The translations under genes were made by a program, and so were the position numbers. This document shows positions 55,310-64,000 of a DNA stretch of 64,000 bases, in pieces. The notes under the pieces were generated by a model. It made no database searches. It had not been told where the DNA came from and saw only the letters and a list, made by a program, of their open reading frames with translations. The first letter of the stretch is position 1; each line of letters begins with the position of its first letter. The stretch is from Tenodera sinensis (Eukaryota > Arthropoda > Insecta > Mantodea > Mantidae). The stretch spans positions 276,849,888-276,913,887 of the forward strand of contig CM060964.1 of the NCBI GenBank assembly GCA_030765045.1. Reading direction: 5' to 3'.

Positions 55310-55912
55310 CTAATTACCAGAAATATTAAGCACTACACATCACTTGATATACTTTGGTTAAGTTTTATTTACTATCTTTCAGGAACATTTATGTGCACTT
55401 TTTGTGGGTCAGTATCATCAGCTGAGTAGAAGGCGTGAAAACTAAATTGACTATGATCATAGATGTATACTGTTGTGGTCACCATTTTAACCTGTCATTT
55501 GCTTTGAAGATGTGTATGACTATTTTGACCCAGTGTGATGAAATATTGACTAAATATCACAAAATAAGCTGCAATTATATTGCAACTGAAATATTAACTA
55601 TGTGACATCAACAAATATGCAAGAAAATGGAAAATATGCAGAATATTGATTTTAATAGAACCAATGATTGGATGGACTATATACAGCTTTTAGAGGATAC
55701 ACTTATATGCATATACAGTATTTAGTTGGATCACCAAGTGAGATGGCACCTCGGTAACATACATGACTCACATTTGGGAGGTCTCAGGTTTGTTCCGTGG
55801 TGACTACAGACTCTGACTTGGGTTTTTCCATGTTTTACCCTTATCACTTGAAGAATACTGGGGTGCTTAATTTCATACAGTGACTTCATTTCATTTCATC
55901 CCGTTTCCTTGT
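55310..55912. other. Unassigned intron sequence
   Basis: A weak tRNA-like stretch near 55740-55800 (GAGATGGCACCTCGGTAACA.. GAGGTCTCAGGTTTGTTCCG) may be an old SINE head. Otherwise no recognisable feature. Confidence 0.35.
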
Positions 55913-55927
55913 CATCTTTCAGGTTAG

Positions 55928-56163
55928 TGTGTGTGTAGTGTTTAACACCCACTTTTATTACTACGGCACCACAGGTGGTGACACTACATGGAATGAAGAT
56001 GGAGTACCGGTGGAATGAGATGGCAGGGGAACCGGAGAAGCCGGAGAAAACCCGCCCAGACGCTGCTTCGTCCACCACGAATACCACATGCGGGTCCCTG
56101 GGATCGAACCCGGGCCGCCTAGGTGGTAGGCGAGCACGCTAACTGCTCGGCCATGGCGCCGCC
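55928..56163 (-). repeat. tRNA-derived SINE family B, minus strand
   Basis: The minus-strand head GGCGGCGCCATGGCCGAGCA.. has perfect A/B boxes (TGGCCGAGCAG, GGTTCGATCCC) and the same body as 38714-38941. Flanked by ATCTTTCAGGTTAG at 55914-55927 and 56164-56177. It ends ..AACACTACACACACACTAAC on the minus strand. Confidence 0.92.
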
Positions 56164-56179
56164 ATCTTTCAGGTTAGCT

Positions 56180-57195
56180 TTCAGGCTTGTGGTGCATGGT
56201 AGTGTCAGACAGATGACGCGGATGCTTGCACATTTTAACTGCTGTTCTCCATTCTAGCTGGCAGTGGGCAGTTCCTGTCCTCTTGTGGGTATGGACATTT
56301 GTATGACACCAGACCCGCAGGATGGTGACTGTTCTGCAGGGACTTAATGCACATCTCTGTGGTCCATCAGCCTGCAACCCTGAGGCATCCAGCTGTTCCC
56401 TCATTTCATCCCTCCCTCTTGGGGGGGGTCTTAGCCACTATAGATCTGTGCAGAAGTTGCAGTGCATATGGTATAACCTTTACCCTTCTAAAGGTTGGAA
56501 AAATTATCATTCAACTTCCTGATATTCTTTTTGAAATCATATAGTAATTTGCTACAAGAGCAAAGTTGGTTCATTACTGCCTCTTATGAAGTAAAAATGT
56601 TTAAATAAGAAGTATTACTATATACTGGGGTTTTATCCATGAATCCTTGACACACTTGACACAGTGTACATTTTACCATTGAGCTACAACAGCAAAAGTT
56701 ACTGCCTGGTTTATATAAATATAGATGATGGCTCTATTAAAATCATCATGCCAGGTTTTTCCCATTATAGTTATTGTTAAGCTCAGCTGCAAGAAAATTG
56801 CAACTTCTTTTTGTGATATTTAGTCCATATTTCATCATGCTGGGTTAATATAGCCATAGAAATCTTCAAAGTGATTGATAGGTTAAAATGGCAACCATGC
56901 CGGTATATATCTACAACCATGGCCATTTTAGTTTTCATACCCTCTACTCATGGAATGCCTGAATGATACTGGCCCCTGAAAAGTGTACATGAACTTTCTT
57001 GGAAGATAGTACTGCTTGCATTTGTGCTCAGTTAGACACCTACTGTAGATGGGTACAAGCAGTACCTGAAATGTGTTCCAAGTATTTATACTGTGATGTT
57101 TAGTGTTTTAGATTTCCAACTCATTAGTCACATATATTAGTAATACATCACTATTTTCAAGCTTATACTTAATATCTATTGGTAATATTGAGTAC
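56180..57195. other. Unassigned intron sequence
   Basis: Small plus and minus ORFs (56174-56544) have no recognisable domain. A phrase ..GATAGGTTAAAATGGCAACC.. near 56875 resembles inverted text near 55480, suggesting an unclassified inverted repeat. Confidence 0.35.
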
Positions 57196-57199
57196 AAAC

Positions 57200-57299
57200 C
57201 TCTTGCATCCGTTCATTCTTTTCTTGAAGTTTGTCCTCATATTCCTCCATGGTTTTATTAAACAGTGCATCCTTTTCATTAATGATTTTTTCAATTTTC
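57200..57299 (-). CDS. CFAP57: CFAP57 (WDR65) coiled-coil exon, first in window
   Basis: CFAP57 is a conserved axonemal protein of motile cilia and sperm flagella, with N-terminal WD repeats and a long C-terminal coiled coil. This 100-nt exon has an acceptor ending ..TTACAG and a donor G|GTTTGT. The first base completes a codon, and 33 further codons end in phase 0. The peptide is a charged heptad-like coiled coil (KIEKIINEKDALFNKTMEEY...). Alone it would be weak evidence. It is supported because its phase fits the next exon at 26809-26990, which matches CFAP57 well. Upstream WD-repeat exons should lie beyond this position, past the Gypsy insertion. The intron that follows is about 30.2 kb. 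Confidence 0.75.
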
Positions 57300-57388
57300 C
57301 TGTAATGCATTAAGTAATTATAAGTACAATCCACAGAAGAAGTTGATGTATTAAATTCTTAGCTTTTTAACTCACACATATTGCACAT

Positions 57389-57654
57389 CATGGGCACTGT
57401 GAAGGGGACCGAGTGGGGCTGTAGCCCCCCCCCCCCTGGTAATTAATGAATTTAATGTACAGTCAATGGTTGACTATTAGACTTTTGTTTTAATTTTCAT
57501 GTAAAGAACAATTTTTATTCAGCACAAATTGATCTGGTTATCTGCAACAAATGCTATAACTTTTGACAACAGTATAATGAATTAATGTTCTTAGATTGCA
57601 AACTTCCACTGCACACCCCCCCTCCCCCTGAAAAAAAGTCTGCCGATACCCATG
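57389..57654. mobile_element. hAT-type MITE (266 bp)
   Basis: Flanks TTGCACAT (57381-57388) and TTGAACAT (57655-57662) form an 8-bp duplication with one change. The ends CATGGGCA and ..TACCCATG are very short inverted repeats. The interior has two C-rich tracts (57425-57438, 57614-57628) and no ORF. Confidence 0.65.
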
Positions 57655-57929
57655 TTGAACATACTGAGCTGTTGTTTGTGGCCCAGCCACTTGTGTATAT
57701 ACATGATTTTCGCTTGCACTGCAGTGACCTCAGTATGCTCCACTTGTAGTAGTGAATGATCTGCTCAAAGCTACAGTGTATCAGCTGTGAATGTCAACTA
57801 CCAGTTACTGCCTTCTGTTCATGTTGTAAAGACTAGAGTTTGTTCACTGTGCATCTCAAAAATGAAAGCTTATTTAAACACTGTGTGTGAATTAGTTTAG
57901 AGTATTCTTTTTATTGCTGGTGTTCTGGT

Positions 57930-58480
57930 CTTATTAGTCCAGTGAAATGCCTAATAAAAAATTTCCACTTCAACAACCTATTTTTATGCATGATACACGT
58001 GTTAAAACCAAAATATGAACACAAGTGTGTAGACAATTTCAGGAGACATTTCCTGATATGCCAATTCCATATAGAATACTGTCATATGTCTGGTTAAGTT
58101 TAGGACAATGGGATCACTAAGCACTAAACCTAAGAAGTTGAAAGGACATGTTCTGATGGAGGAAAAAATTGAAGCATCATTCAAATATGCCCATAGAAGT
58201 CTCTAAGAGGTGTTACACAGCAAAAGGGTGTTTTAAGAACCTCTGTTCATACAGCTGCTAAACTGTTGAAATTGAAACCCTAGAGAGTGACTATTGTTCA
58301 TTAGAATTTTGTGACAATAAGGACAGAAATGTCTCAATACAGCTAGATAGCACTTTCAATACCACTTATAACAAAGTTAGTACTCATTATGGTACATGTT
58401 ACTGTTACTCATGGGTATGTAATGCAGGAGTTTTAGAATGGAAAACTCCCTGATATGGTTATCAGTGCATGGAGCATGCA
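57930..58480 (+). pseudogene. DDE (IS630-like) transposase N-terminal relic
   Basis: Plus-strand reading near 57985-58100: DTRVKTKI.., then CVDNFRRHFPDMPIPYRILS. This is followed by ..GHVLMEEKIEASFKYAHRSL.. and ..TSVHTAAKLLKL... It resembles the winged-helix start of DDE transposases common in insects (C...F...FP....P....I..). Stops are frequent. The Gypsy LTR abuts it at 58488, so the rest may lie beyond the Gypsy element. Confidence 0.6.
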
Positions 58481-58487
58481 TACATGC

Positions 58488-60005
58488 TGAAGCTGGAAGT
58501 CGTTGTTTGCTTCTCTTTATGTCGCCATTGATGCTTAAATGTCGTTGGTCTCGTGGTCGCCCGTTGATTTGGTTCTTTCCCGCTAGCTCAGATTGAGATC
58601 TCTTAATTTCTCTCGGGTACGTGCAGGTGTTATCAAATAGACTACCCAAGAAAACCTTTATATATTGTTTATTGCATCTTAGATATTTTCGGGAGCTATG
58701 CCGATTGTATATGTAGAGGAATCGCACTCACGTCCGCACAGCACAACCTGCAGTACTGGTCTGGGGTGAGTAGTGACGCTTTCTCGCGTACCAACGCGAG
58801 GCAAACCGTTCTCTCGAATTTTGAATGTCATGACGTCATCCAAGAAAGCCTCGTATCCAAAATGCTATTTCCTTTTCCCGCAATTTAGAAATGTCCCTTT
58901 CTATTATTACATGTTCTTTTATGAATTTCGAATATATAATTACCTTTTTAGGATTAAACAATGTTTACTTTATATTTTATTAAATATATCGCGCGACTTT
59001 TAAGGTTGGTAGACTTGAATTTTGACTGACTTCAAACTATGTAGTATGACGTCATGACTCGTTAATTTCAAACCAATAATGCGTTTATACTACAAATTTA
59101 ACGACTATTATTTACTCATATCTTGCTCACCTTACAACACTTCCTGCTCTATTATCTATTTATGTTATTACTCAATACTTATCGCAAATCTCATATCCGG
59201 CAATTAAATTAAAACGTGTCTTTATCAAGCCCATTTGATTGGAAATCTATTTCGGTATCAAATGCCCCCATTTATGTTATTTTATTATTTCATCATAAAA
59301 TAATGTAAATGTCTTGCCCGAAAGAAAAATTAAAAATTACTCCTGTATTTTGAATAATCGGCAACACTCCCATTATATACAATTTTCAATTACACTGTTT
59401 TGAAATTGGTTATTAACATATTTTCTCATTAATCTTTTTAACATGACAAACAATTGTACACTTGACTAAACATTAATACTTAAATACTAATTACAATATG
59501 TTATGGTTTCTTCTGTGAAGCTTTTATATAAAGGTTAAATCTCAAGAGTCTTTCTTTATACTTCCTTCTTTTAGTTCATGTTTGCTCACTTCGCTCTCAC
59601 TATCACTTGCACTGTGATTTTTCACTTTTGTTATTGTAACACATATCTGTACTAGATCCTTTAAGCACTAAAATGTACATATATTTATATAAATCCGTTA
59701 CACTCTTCAGACAAGTTCTTTCTTTGCCTTGCTGTGATAACTATCTATACATCTAAATATTTTAACAAATGTTTACAAAGTAAATATTCTGTTTTCTCTC
59801 TATGCGGAGATGAACATTTTAACAACCTTTCTGAAGCTGTTATTGTGAGCTCTATACAATATATTTTTAAGCTCTTTGTAGTATATAGCAATTCACATTC
59901 TGCATTTTTCATGAATATGTAAGTACCTGACCAATATATGGTTTTCAAGTAAGCTAACATTTACATTTTATCTCAAAGCTGATTGGGCGCCAATATACAA
60001 TGACA
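58488..60005 (-). repeat. Gypsy 3' LTR (1518 bp)
   Basis: Bounded by the polypurine tract AAAATTGGAAG on the minus strand and by the flank ..CATACATGC at its outer side. The target duplication cannot be checked because the other flank is outside the window. ORFs inside are not conserved. Confidence 0.9.
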
Positions 60006-60215
60006 CTTCCAATTTTTTTTTTTTTTTTTTTTTTTTACATTAAATCAAGGTTCCAAGGTACCACACGGTTTCTTGTATGGTCGAAGGAGTTGTTTATGCC
60101 ACCTTCCCAGACATTTTTCATTTTTAACATCTTTTAATTCATAGGTATGATAACCAAATTTGGATATAATTTCTGCAGGACCTTTATATAACAATTCCAT
60201 CCTTTTGTTCCTACC

Positions 60216-61016
60216 TCACAAGGCACTTGATAACTTATGGTCTTTAACTAGTACCCAATCGCCTATCTTAGGTTCCCATTTATGTTTTCTACTCTTTTTC
60301 TTTAATTTTCGCTTCTCTGCCTTTTTCTTGATTCGTTCAAAAGCAATTTTCGCTCTTTCTTCTTCACTTAACTGAATGTCATTAATTTTCAGTATTTTTG
60401 GTACCCCGATCAATGTTGGTTCTGGTTCAATTCCTAACATTAATTTTATTGGTGCAAACCCAGTAGTTACATTAATGGTGTGATTGATAATCTTTTCTAT
60501 CAATGGACAATATTTCACCCAATCCTTGTGATTATGATGTGTAAGTACACGTAAATAAATTCCTATATCTCAGAGGACACGTTCTGTTGGATTCCCTGAT
60601 GGAAAGTATGAGGAACAATGATTTAGTTTTCTCGTGTCTAATGTCACCCTAATCTTTCCATTGGCCTTATTTACAATACATAGGGGATTCACAAATTCTG
60701 AATTCGAAATCTCAATAACCTCATCTTCTAACATTGACTTTATAACTGCATCTACCTCTTCTCTTATTGTACTAGGGATAGCTCTCGCTTTATGTGTAAA
60801 AGGTTTGATAGGTATCATCTCAAACGAATGAGTATAAATATTACATTTACCAGGTTTCTCAGGGAATACTTCTTTATTTCGGATTAATATTTCAAACAGT
60901 TTATCCCTCTGTTGTTCATTTAGTTGATCAGCCTGAGTTACTTTTTCCCTCAACAATTCTTCTAAGTCTTCACTACTCTCCCTATCATAGTACCTAGTTG
61001 CGTCAGAAAACCTCAA
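60216..61016 (-). pseudogene. Gypsy pol remnant: RT start fused to integrase end
   Basis: 61016 to about 60620 carries the pol linker and RT N-terminus (IPIKPFTHKARAIPSTIREE..NKANGKIRVTLDTRKLNH). It then changes at once to integrase C-terminal text (YFPSGNPTERVL.., ..HHNHKDWVKYCPLIEKIINH.., ..KIGDWVLVKDHKLSSAL). The RT palm with its aspartates, RNase H and the first two-thirds of integrase are gone, removed by an in-frame deletion. One in-frame stop (TGA) follows ..TERVL at about 60570, so this is read in two pieces (61016-60570 and 60518-60216). Confidence 0.9.
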
Positions 61017-61029
61017 ATTGTCTATGAAA

Positions 61030-61704
61030 TCATTTTTTATCCCATTCTACATTTTCTTTATTATCGATACTGTACTCTTTGACATTTACTTCAGTTAATT
61101 CCATAGCTCCTACTTTAACATATTCTACAAAGAATGTATCCCCTTGGATTTCTTCTTCCTCTTTTTCTCTTACAATAGTTTCTGAACTACTATCTTCCAC
61201 AAATGGCACTATAATGGTCTCATCTTCAACTTTCATTTCTACAATCATGTTTTTAAAATTCACCACAGCTTCCCAGGCATAAAGACAATCACAACCTATT
61301 ATAATATCTGTCACAAGTCTTCCTACAATCAGAAATAAAATTCCTAGTATTCTCCCATTTATTTCAATATTTATCATTGCTTGAAATTTTACTCTCTCTT
61401 TTCGTTTTCCCACAGCTAGCGAGCAATATATCCCATTAACTGGTAAAGACATTACTTTAAAACCACTACTTTGTAAATTATCACAAAAATTTTGTGAGCA
61501 TACTGTGCTATTTGATCCCGTATCTATAATTGTTTTGTATTGTTTTCCATTTACTCCAATTTTGATTTTAGGTGGATCTCCTACTTTTTCGTTTTCGTCG
61601 ATTCTATTTTTCCATTTTCTTTTCTTTTGTATCATCATTTGCCTTCCAGGACTATTTATTTCCGAGTACTTATCACAATCATTACTAGGATACCCAGTTC
61701 TCAC
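61030..61704 (-). CDS. Gypsy aspartic protease region
   Basis: 225 codons. The protease box reads IIDTGSNSTVCS (about residue 60) and the second characteristic block is DIIIGCDCLYAWEAVV (about 138), both intact. A Glu-rich linker to pol follows. It overlaps the end of the gag frame by a few bases at 61701-61704, consistent with the usual gag-pro frameshift arrangement. The next piece, pol, starts 13 bases after its stop. Confidence 0.88.
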   Translation of the reverse strand: MRTGYPSNDCDKYSEINSPGRQMMIQKKRKWKNRIDENEKVGDPPKIKIGVNGKQYKTIIDTGSNSTVCSQNFCDNLQSSGFKVMSLPVNGIYCSLAVGKRKERVKFQAMINIEINGRILGILFLIVGRLVTDIIIGCDCLYAWEAVVNFKNMIVEMKVEDETIIVPFVEDSSSETIVREKEEEEIQGDTFFVEYVKVGAMELTEVNVKEYSIDNKENVEWDKK

Positions 61705-63644
61705 TGAAGGCGCGTTTGACCGGGTCTGGCGTTTCCCTGATTTTTAGGTATTGCTCCTGTACTATTTCCCGAATTGTTACTTCTGTTTTCCTGCATTAAA
61801 TCGGGGTTACTTCCTACCATGTTTTTGACCGTGTTAATGGCCTCAACCATTTCCGCATTTTCGGGGGAATTTCGTCCATTAGAATACCTTTCTCCCTGTC
61901 TTGGTGACCTCGGTCTAAACTCATTATCTCCGTTTGTCCAATACCCATCATTTGAATTTCTACTATGTCCAAAATAACGTCCCCGTCTACCTCGATCAAA
62001 TCTATTTGTATTCATATAATTCACCCTTATATTTCTTCCCCTTAGATTACCATTTCTATTTTGGTGATGCCCTTCCTGGTTATATCTACCTTGATTTTCC
62101 CACCGGAATGATTCCATCCTTGGTACTGGTCCTTTATATCTTTCCCTAATCTCACTTCTATTCTGATAATACTGTGCCCCTTGCCCGAAAGAATTTACAG
62201 TTTCTTTTTCTTCATATTTATTTCCAAATGCGTGTTTTGGCTTATTGACTTCTAAGGCTGATAATAATTCGATCATAGCTGCAATGCTATCGGGTCGGGC
62301 TATGATTAGGTAGTGTTGAAGCGTTTCCGGAAAATGTGGAGTAACTATATTTATTAGATCTTTTTCATCTAAGGGAGGATCCAACATCTTCGATTTTCTC
62401 GCTATTCTCATAAAATAGTTGACCATCGATTCCTCCGATCTAGGATTAAACTTTCCATTGCTTAATTCAACTCTAATATTAGCCTGCCTACTAGCTCCCC
62501 AATATCTGGTTAAAAAGATGTTCCTAAAGGTCCCATAATCATTATTGTTACCCATAGAAAGGCCTAGCCAATTAGCAGCATTACCCTTTAGGCATTTTCT
62601 TACTATCACCATCTTGTACTCCTCTGGTATACGTTTCACCGTGAAGTACTCTTATAACCCTTCTAAAAAGGCTTTAGGATCATCTGAGTCTTCATTTTCA
62701 AAAACTGGAGGTGTCATTTCATTTAAGACATGGTTAGGCCAATGTAAATTTGAATTGTCACCTGTCCCTGAACTATTTCTGAGATCAGAATGGGAATTAC
62801 TGTTACCTCTATTTTGCATCGAAATGTCAGCTGATACACCTGGTATTGCCTCGTTTCTTGCAACTTCATTACTAAGATTGTTGTGATTACATGCATTTTC
62901 ATTTAATTTCAAATTTTCTAAGGCCTCTTTTACCTGGGTAATTTCTGTTACTACCCCTTTTATTTGGTCTGTAACATCCTCCAAATTTCTAGCCTGCCTT
63001 TCACTTTCTACATCAGATCTTTCCATTCTAACTTTACACCCCTGTAACTCTTCTCTAATTTCTTCCCTTTGTTTGTCTAATCTATATGTTACTTTTTCCC
63101 TTTCTTTATCTAATTTTTCACTCACTTGTTGACCTAATTTCTTTTCAGAATTCTTTACTTCTTGCCTTATTGTCTCTAATTCTCCCTTAACCTGTTCTCT
63201 ATTTTCTTTCACTTCACTACTAACTTTATTAATTTCCTCCCTAACTTCTTCCCTAAAGGTTTTGAAAGCTCTCTTCTGATTTTCCAATTGCATTCCCAAT
63301 TGATGTTGTCCCTTTTCTAATTTCTGTCCTAACTCTATTCTTAATTCTTTACTAGTTTCATCTATCTTACTCATCTTTTCCATTATCTTTTGAAACATAT
63401 TCTCTATTTCTGACATAATCGCTGGCCTTTCTGAATTGCTACCAAGCATTTCTGAGCTACCTCTAGGTGTTTCTCTAACGTTCTGATCTTCTACTTCTTG
63501 GCATATTCTGCTACCGATTATATTTTGACTATATTCTTCCATTCTAACTACACTTTTCTCAATTTCCGGACTCTCAAAACCTAGAAAATCGCTATCACTG
63601 TCTTCCATTTCTAAACTATTTACATGTGTTTTTCTACTCACCAA
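61701..63644 (-). pseudogene. Gypsy gag, interrupted by one stop codon
   Basis: 63644-62652 is a 330-residue N-terminal part, largely charged coiled coil (about residues 75-245, Lys/Glu-rich heptads). It ends in ..DDPKAFLEGL and TAA at 62649-62651. The same frame continues without a shift into 62639-61701, the capsid-like part (NAANWLGLSMGNNNDYGTFR.., F..RYWG...Q..IR.EL). That part ends in an Arg/Asn/Gly-rich tail (..RGRRGRYFGHSRN..), which may bind RNA in place of a zinc knuckle. A single substitution therefore breaks gag. Confidence 0.88.
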
Positions 63645-63723
63645 TATTTCACTTTTTTTTTTTTTTTTTTAACTGCACTTAAACTTGTTCACTACACGTT
63701 TCACAGATGTTGACATGCTGGGC

Positions 63724-63877
63724 ACCTTCTTGTCTGCTGGCTCGATGCTGGCTTGGTCGTCTTGGGGTTGGTCTATTGTCTCGACGCCACACGTTGGGTC
63801 ACCTTCTTGTTTGCTGGTTCTATGCTGGCTTGGTCGTCTTGGGGTTGGTCTATTCACTCGACGCCACACGTTGGGTC
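63724..63877 (-). repeat. 77-bp tandem duplication in Gypsy leader, duplicating PBS-adjacent sequence
   Basis: 63724-63800 and 63801-63877 are near-identical. Each contains GACGCCACACGTTGGGTC, so on the minus strand GACCCAACGTGTGGCGTC appears twice. The copy next to the LTR includes the primer-binding TGGCGACCC; the other has GGTGACCC at that position. Small ORFs here are spurious. Confidence 0.9.
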
Positions 63878-63881
63878 GCCA
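63864..63881 (-). promoter_or_regulatory. Gypsy primer-binding site
   Basis: TGGCGACCCAACGTGTGG on the minus strand, two bases after the 5' LTR end (CA at 63885-63884). TGGCGACC-type sites are complementary to a tRNA 3' end used to start reverse transcription in many insect Gypsy elements. Confidence 0.75.
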
Positions 63882-63883
63882 TT

Positions 63884-64000
63884 TGAAGCTGGAAGTCGTT
63901 GTTTGCTTCTCTTTATGTCGCCATTGATGCTTAAATGTCGTTGGTCTCGTGGTCGCCCGTTGATTTGGTTCTTTCCCGCTAGCTCAGATTGAGATCTCTT
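63884..64000 (-). repeat. Gypsy 5' LTR (partial, continues past window)
   Basis: The first 117 bases match 58488-58604 without a difference that I can see. Confidence 0.93.

Larger units (their letters stand above)
5385..57299 (-). other. CFAP57: CFAP57 gene span (5 internal exons, transposon-filled introns)
   Basis: Five exons totalling 793 nt keep one open reading frame across four introns of roughly 30.2, 2.2, 5.1 and 13.6 kb. All donors are GT and all acceptors AG. Every intron carries transposable elements. No in-frame stop or frameshift is seen in the exons, so the gene is probably functional in this individual. Promoter, start codon, WD40 part and poly(A) site are outside or unrecognised. 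Confidence 0.85.
58488..64000 (-). mobile_element. Gypsy LTR retrotransposon, internally deleted, runs off right edge
   Basis: The left (3') LTR 58488-60005 is 1518 bp (minus strand TGTCATTGTATATTGG.. to ..CTTCCAGCTTCA). The right (5') LTR starts at 63884 and continues past the window. The 117 visible overlapping bases are identical by eye. A primer-binding site TGGCGACCC lies two bases after the 5' LTR (63881 downward). An A-rich polypurine tract (60006-60037) precedes the 3' LTR. Gag and protease are mostly present, but RT, RNase H and most of integrase are missing. Confidence 0.93.

Noticed and set aside
63669..63992. Overlapping ORFs with repeated GLVY/MLAWSSWGWS peptides
   Set aside because: Translation of the 77-bp leader duplication and the LTR, out of frame with gag.
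1..64000. A bacterial-type operon, CRISPR array, toxin-antitoxin or phage system
   Set aside because: No regularly spaced repeats, no dense co-directional ORFs and no Shine-Dalgarno signals. All coding signals are spliced eukaryotic exons or transposons.

Overview
This window looks like a piece of a large, repeat-rich arthropod genome, most likely an insect. It has eukaryotic split-gene structure, AT-rich sequence, CA/TG microsatellites, and a dense mixture of Pao/BEL, Gypsy, Penelope-like, jockey-type, RTE-type and RNase-H-bearing LINEs, Tc1/mariner, hAT and piggyBac-type elements and tRNA-derived SINEs. I cannot name the species. I found no bacterial genes, CRISPR array, rRNA or isolated functional tRNA.

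The only host gene I can support is on the minus strand. Five short coiled-coil exons at 57200-57299, 26809-26990, 24451-24601, 19247-19390 and 5385-5600 join in perfect phase (0, 2, 0, 0, 0 after successive exons). They read as part of the C-terminal coiled coil of CFAP57 (WDR65), an axonemal protein of motile cilia and sperm flagella. About 0.8 kb of coding sequence is spread over 52 kb, so nearly everything else in the window is intron filled with transposons. The WD-repeat N-terminus must lie beyond 57.3 kb, and the last C-terminal exons were not found below 5.4 kb.

Layout. 1-1.85 kb: broken minus-strand LINE running off the left edge. 2.1-3.2 kb: decayed mariner. 3.35-5.24 kb: DNA transposon with 24-bp terminal inverted repeats (TIRs). 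5.39-5.60 kb: CFAP57 exon. 6.1-7.6 kb: a copy of the dispersed repeat called family A here, holding a solo LTR. 7.6-10.2 kb: LINE with RNase H, holding two SINEs. 10.2-11.2 kb: decayed Tc1-like element. 11.3-14.6 kb: possible hAT-type ends around a jockey-like LINE. 15.3-18.9 kb: family A pieces and a DDE fossil. 19.25-19.39 kb: exon. 19.8-22.7 kb: RTE-type LINE with a hAT MITE, then an old Gypsy. 22.73-24.29 kb: nearly intact Tc1-like transposon. 24.45-24.60 kb: exon. 24.7-26.4 kb: SINE and internally deleted mariner. 26.81-26.99 kb: exon. 27.2-29.3 kb: two tandem family A copies. 29.9-36.0 kb: BEL/Pao element nested in a SINE. 36.0-38.95 kb: DDE fossil with a family A insertion and a SINE. 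39-40.6 kb: LINE 5' end and hAT. 41.7-47 kb: family A copies, paired SINEs and opposed transposase relics. 47.49-47.99 kb: piggyBac-type MITE. 48.85-53.25 kb: hAT with its target-site duplication (TSD), holding a solo LTR and an inverted Penelope-like pair. 53.64-55.30 kb: DUF4817-type transposon. 55.9-56.2 kb: SINE. 57.20-57.30 kb: exon. 57.4-57.65 kb: hAT MITE. 58.49 kb to the end: Gypsy with a large pol deletion.

No undescribed defence or metabolic system is visible. The most rewarding signals are structural: nested insertions with readable target-site duplications, an inverted Penelope-like pair carrying decayed hammerhead-ribozyme-like motifs, a DINE-1/Helentron-like repeat family with a paralogous empty site, and a tRNA-Thr SINE showing twin-primed 5' inversions.
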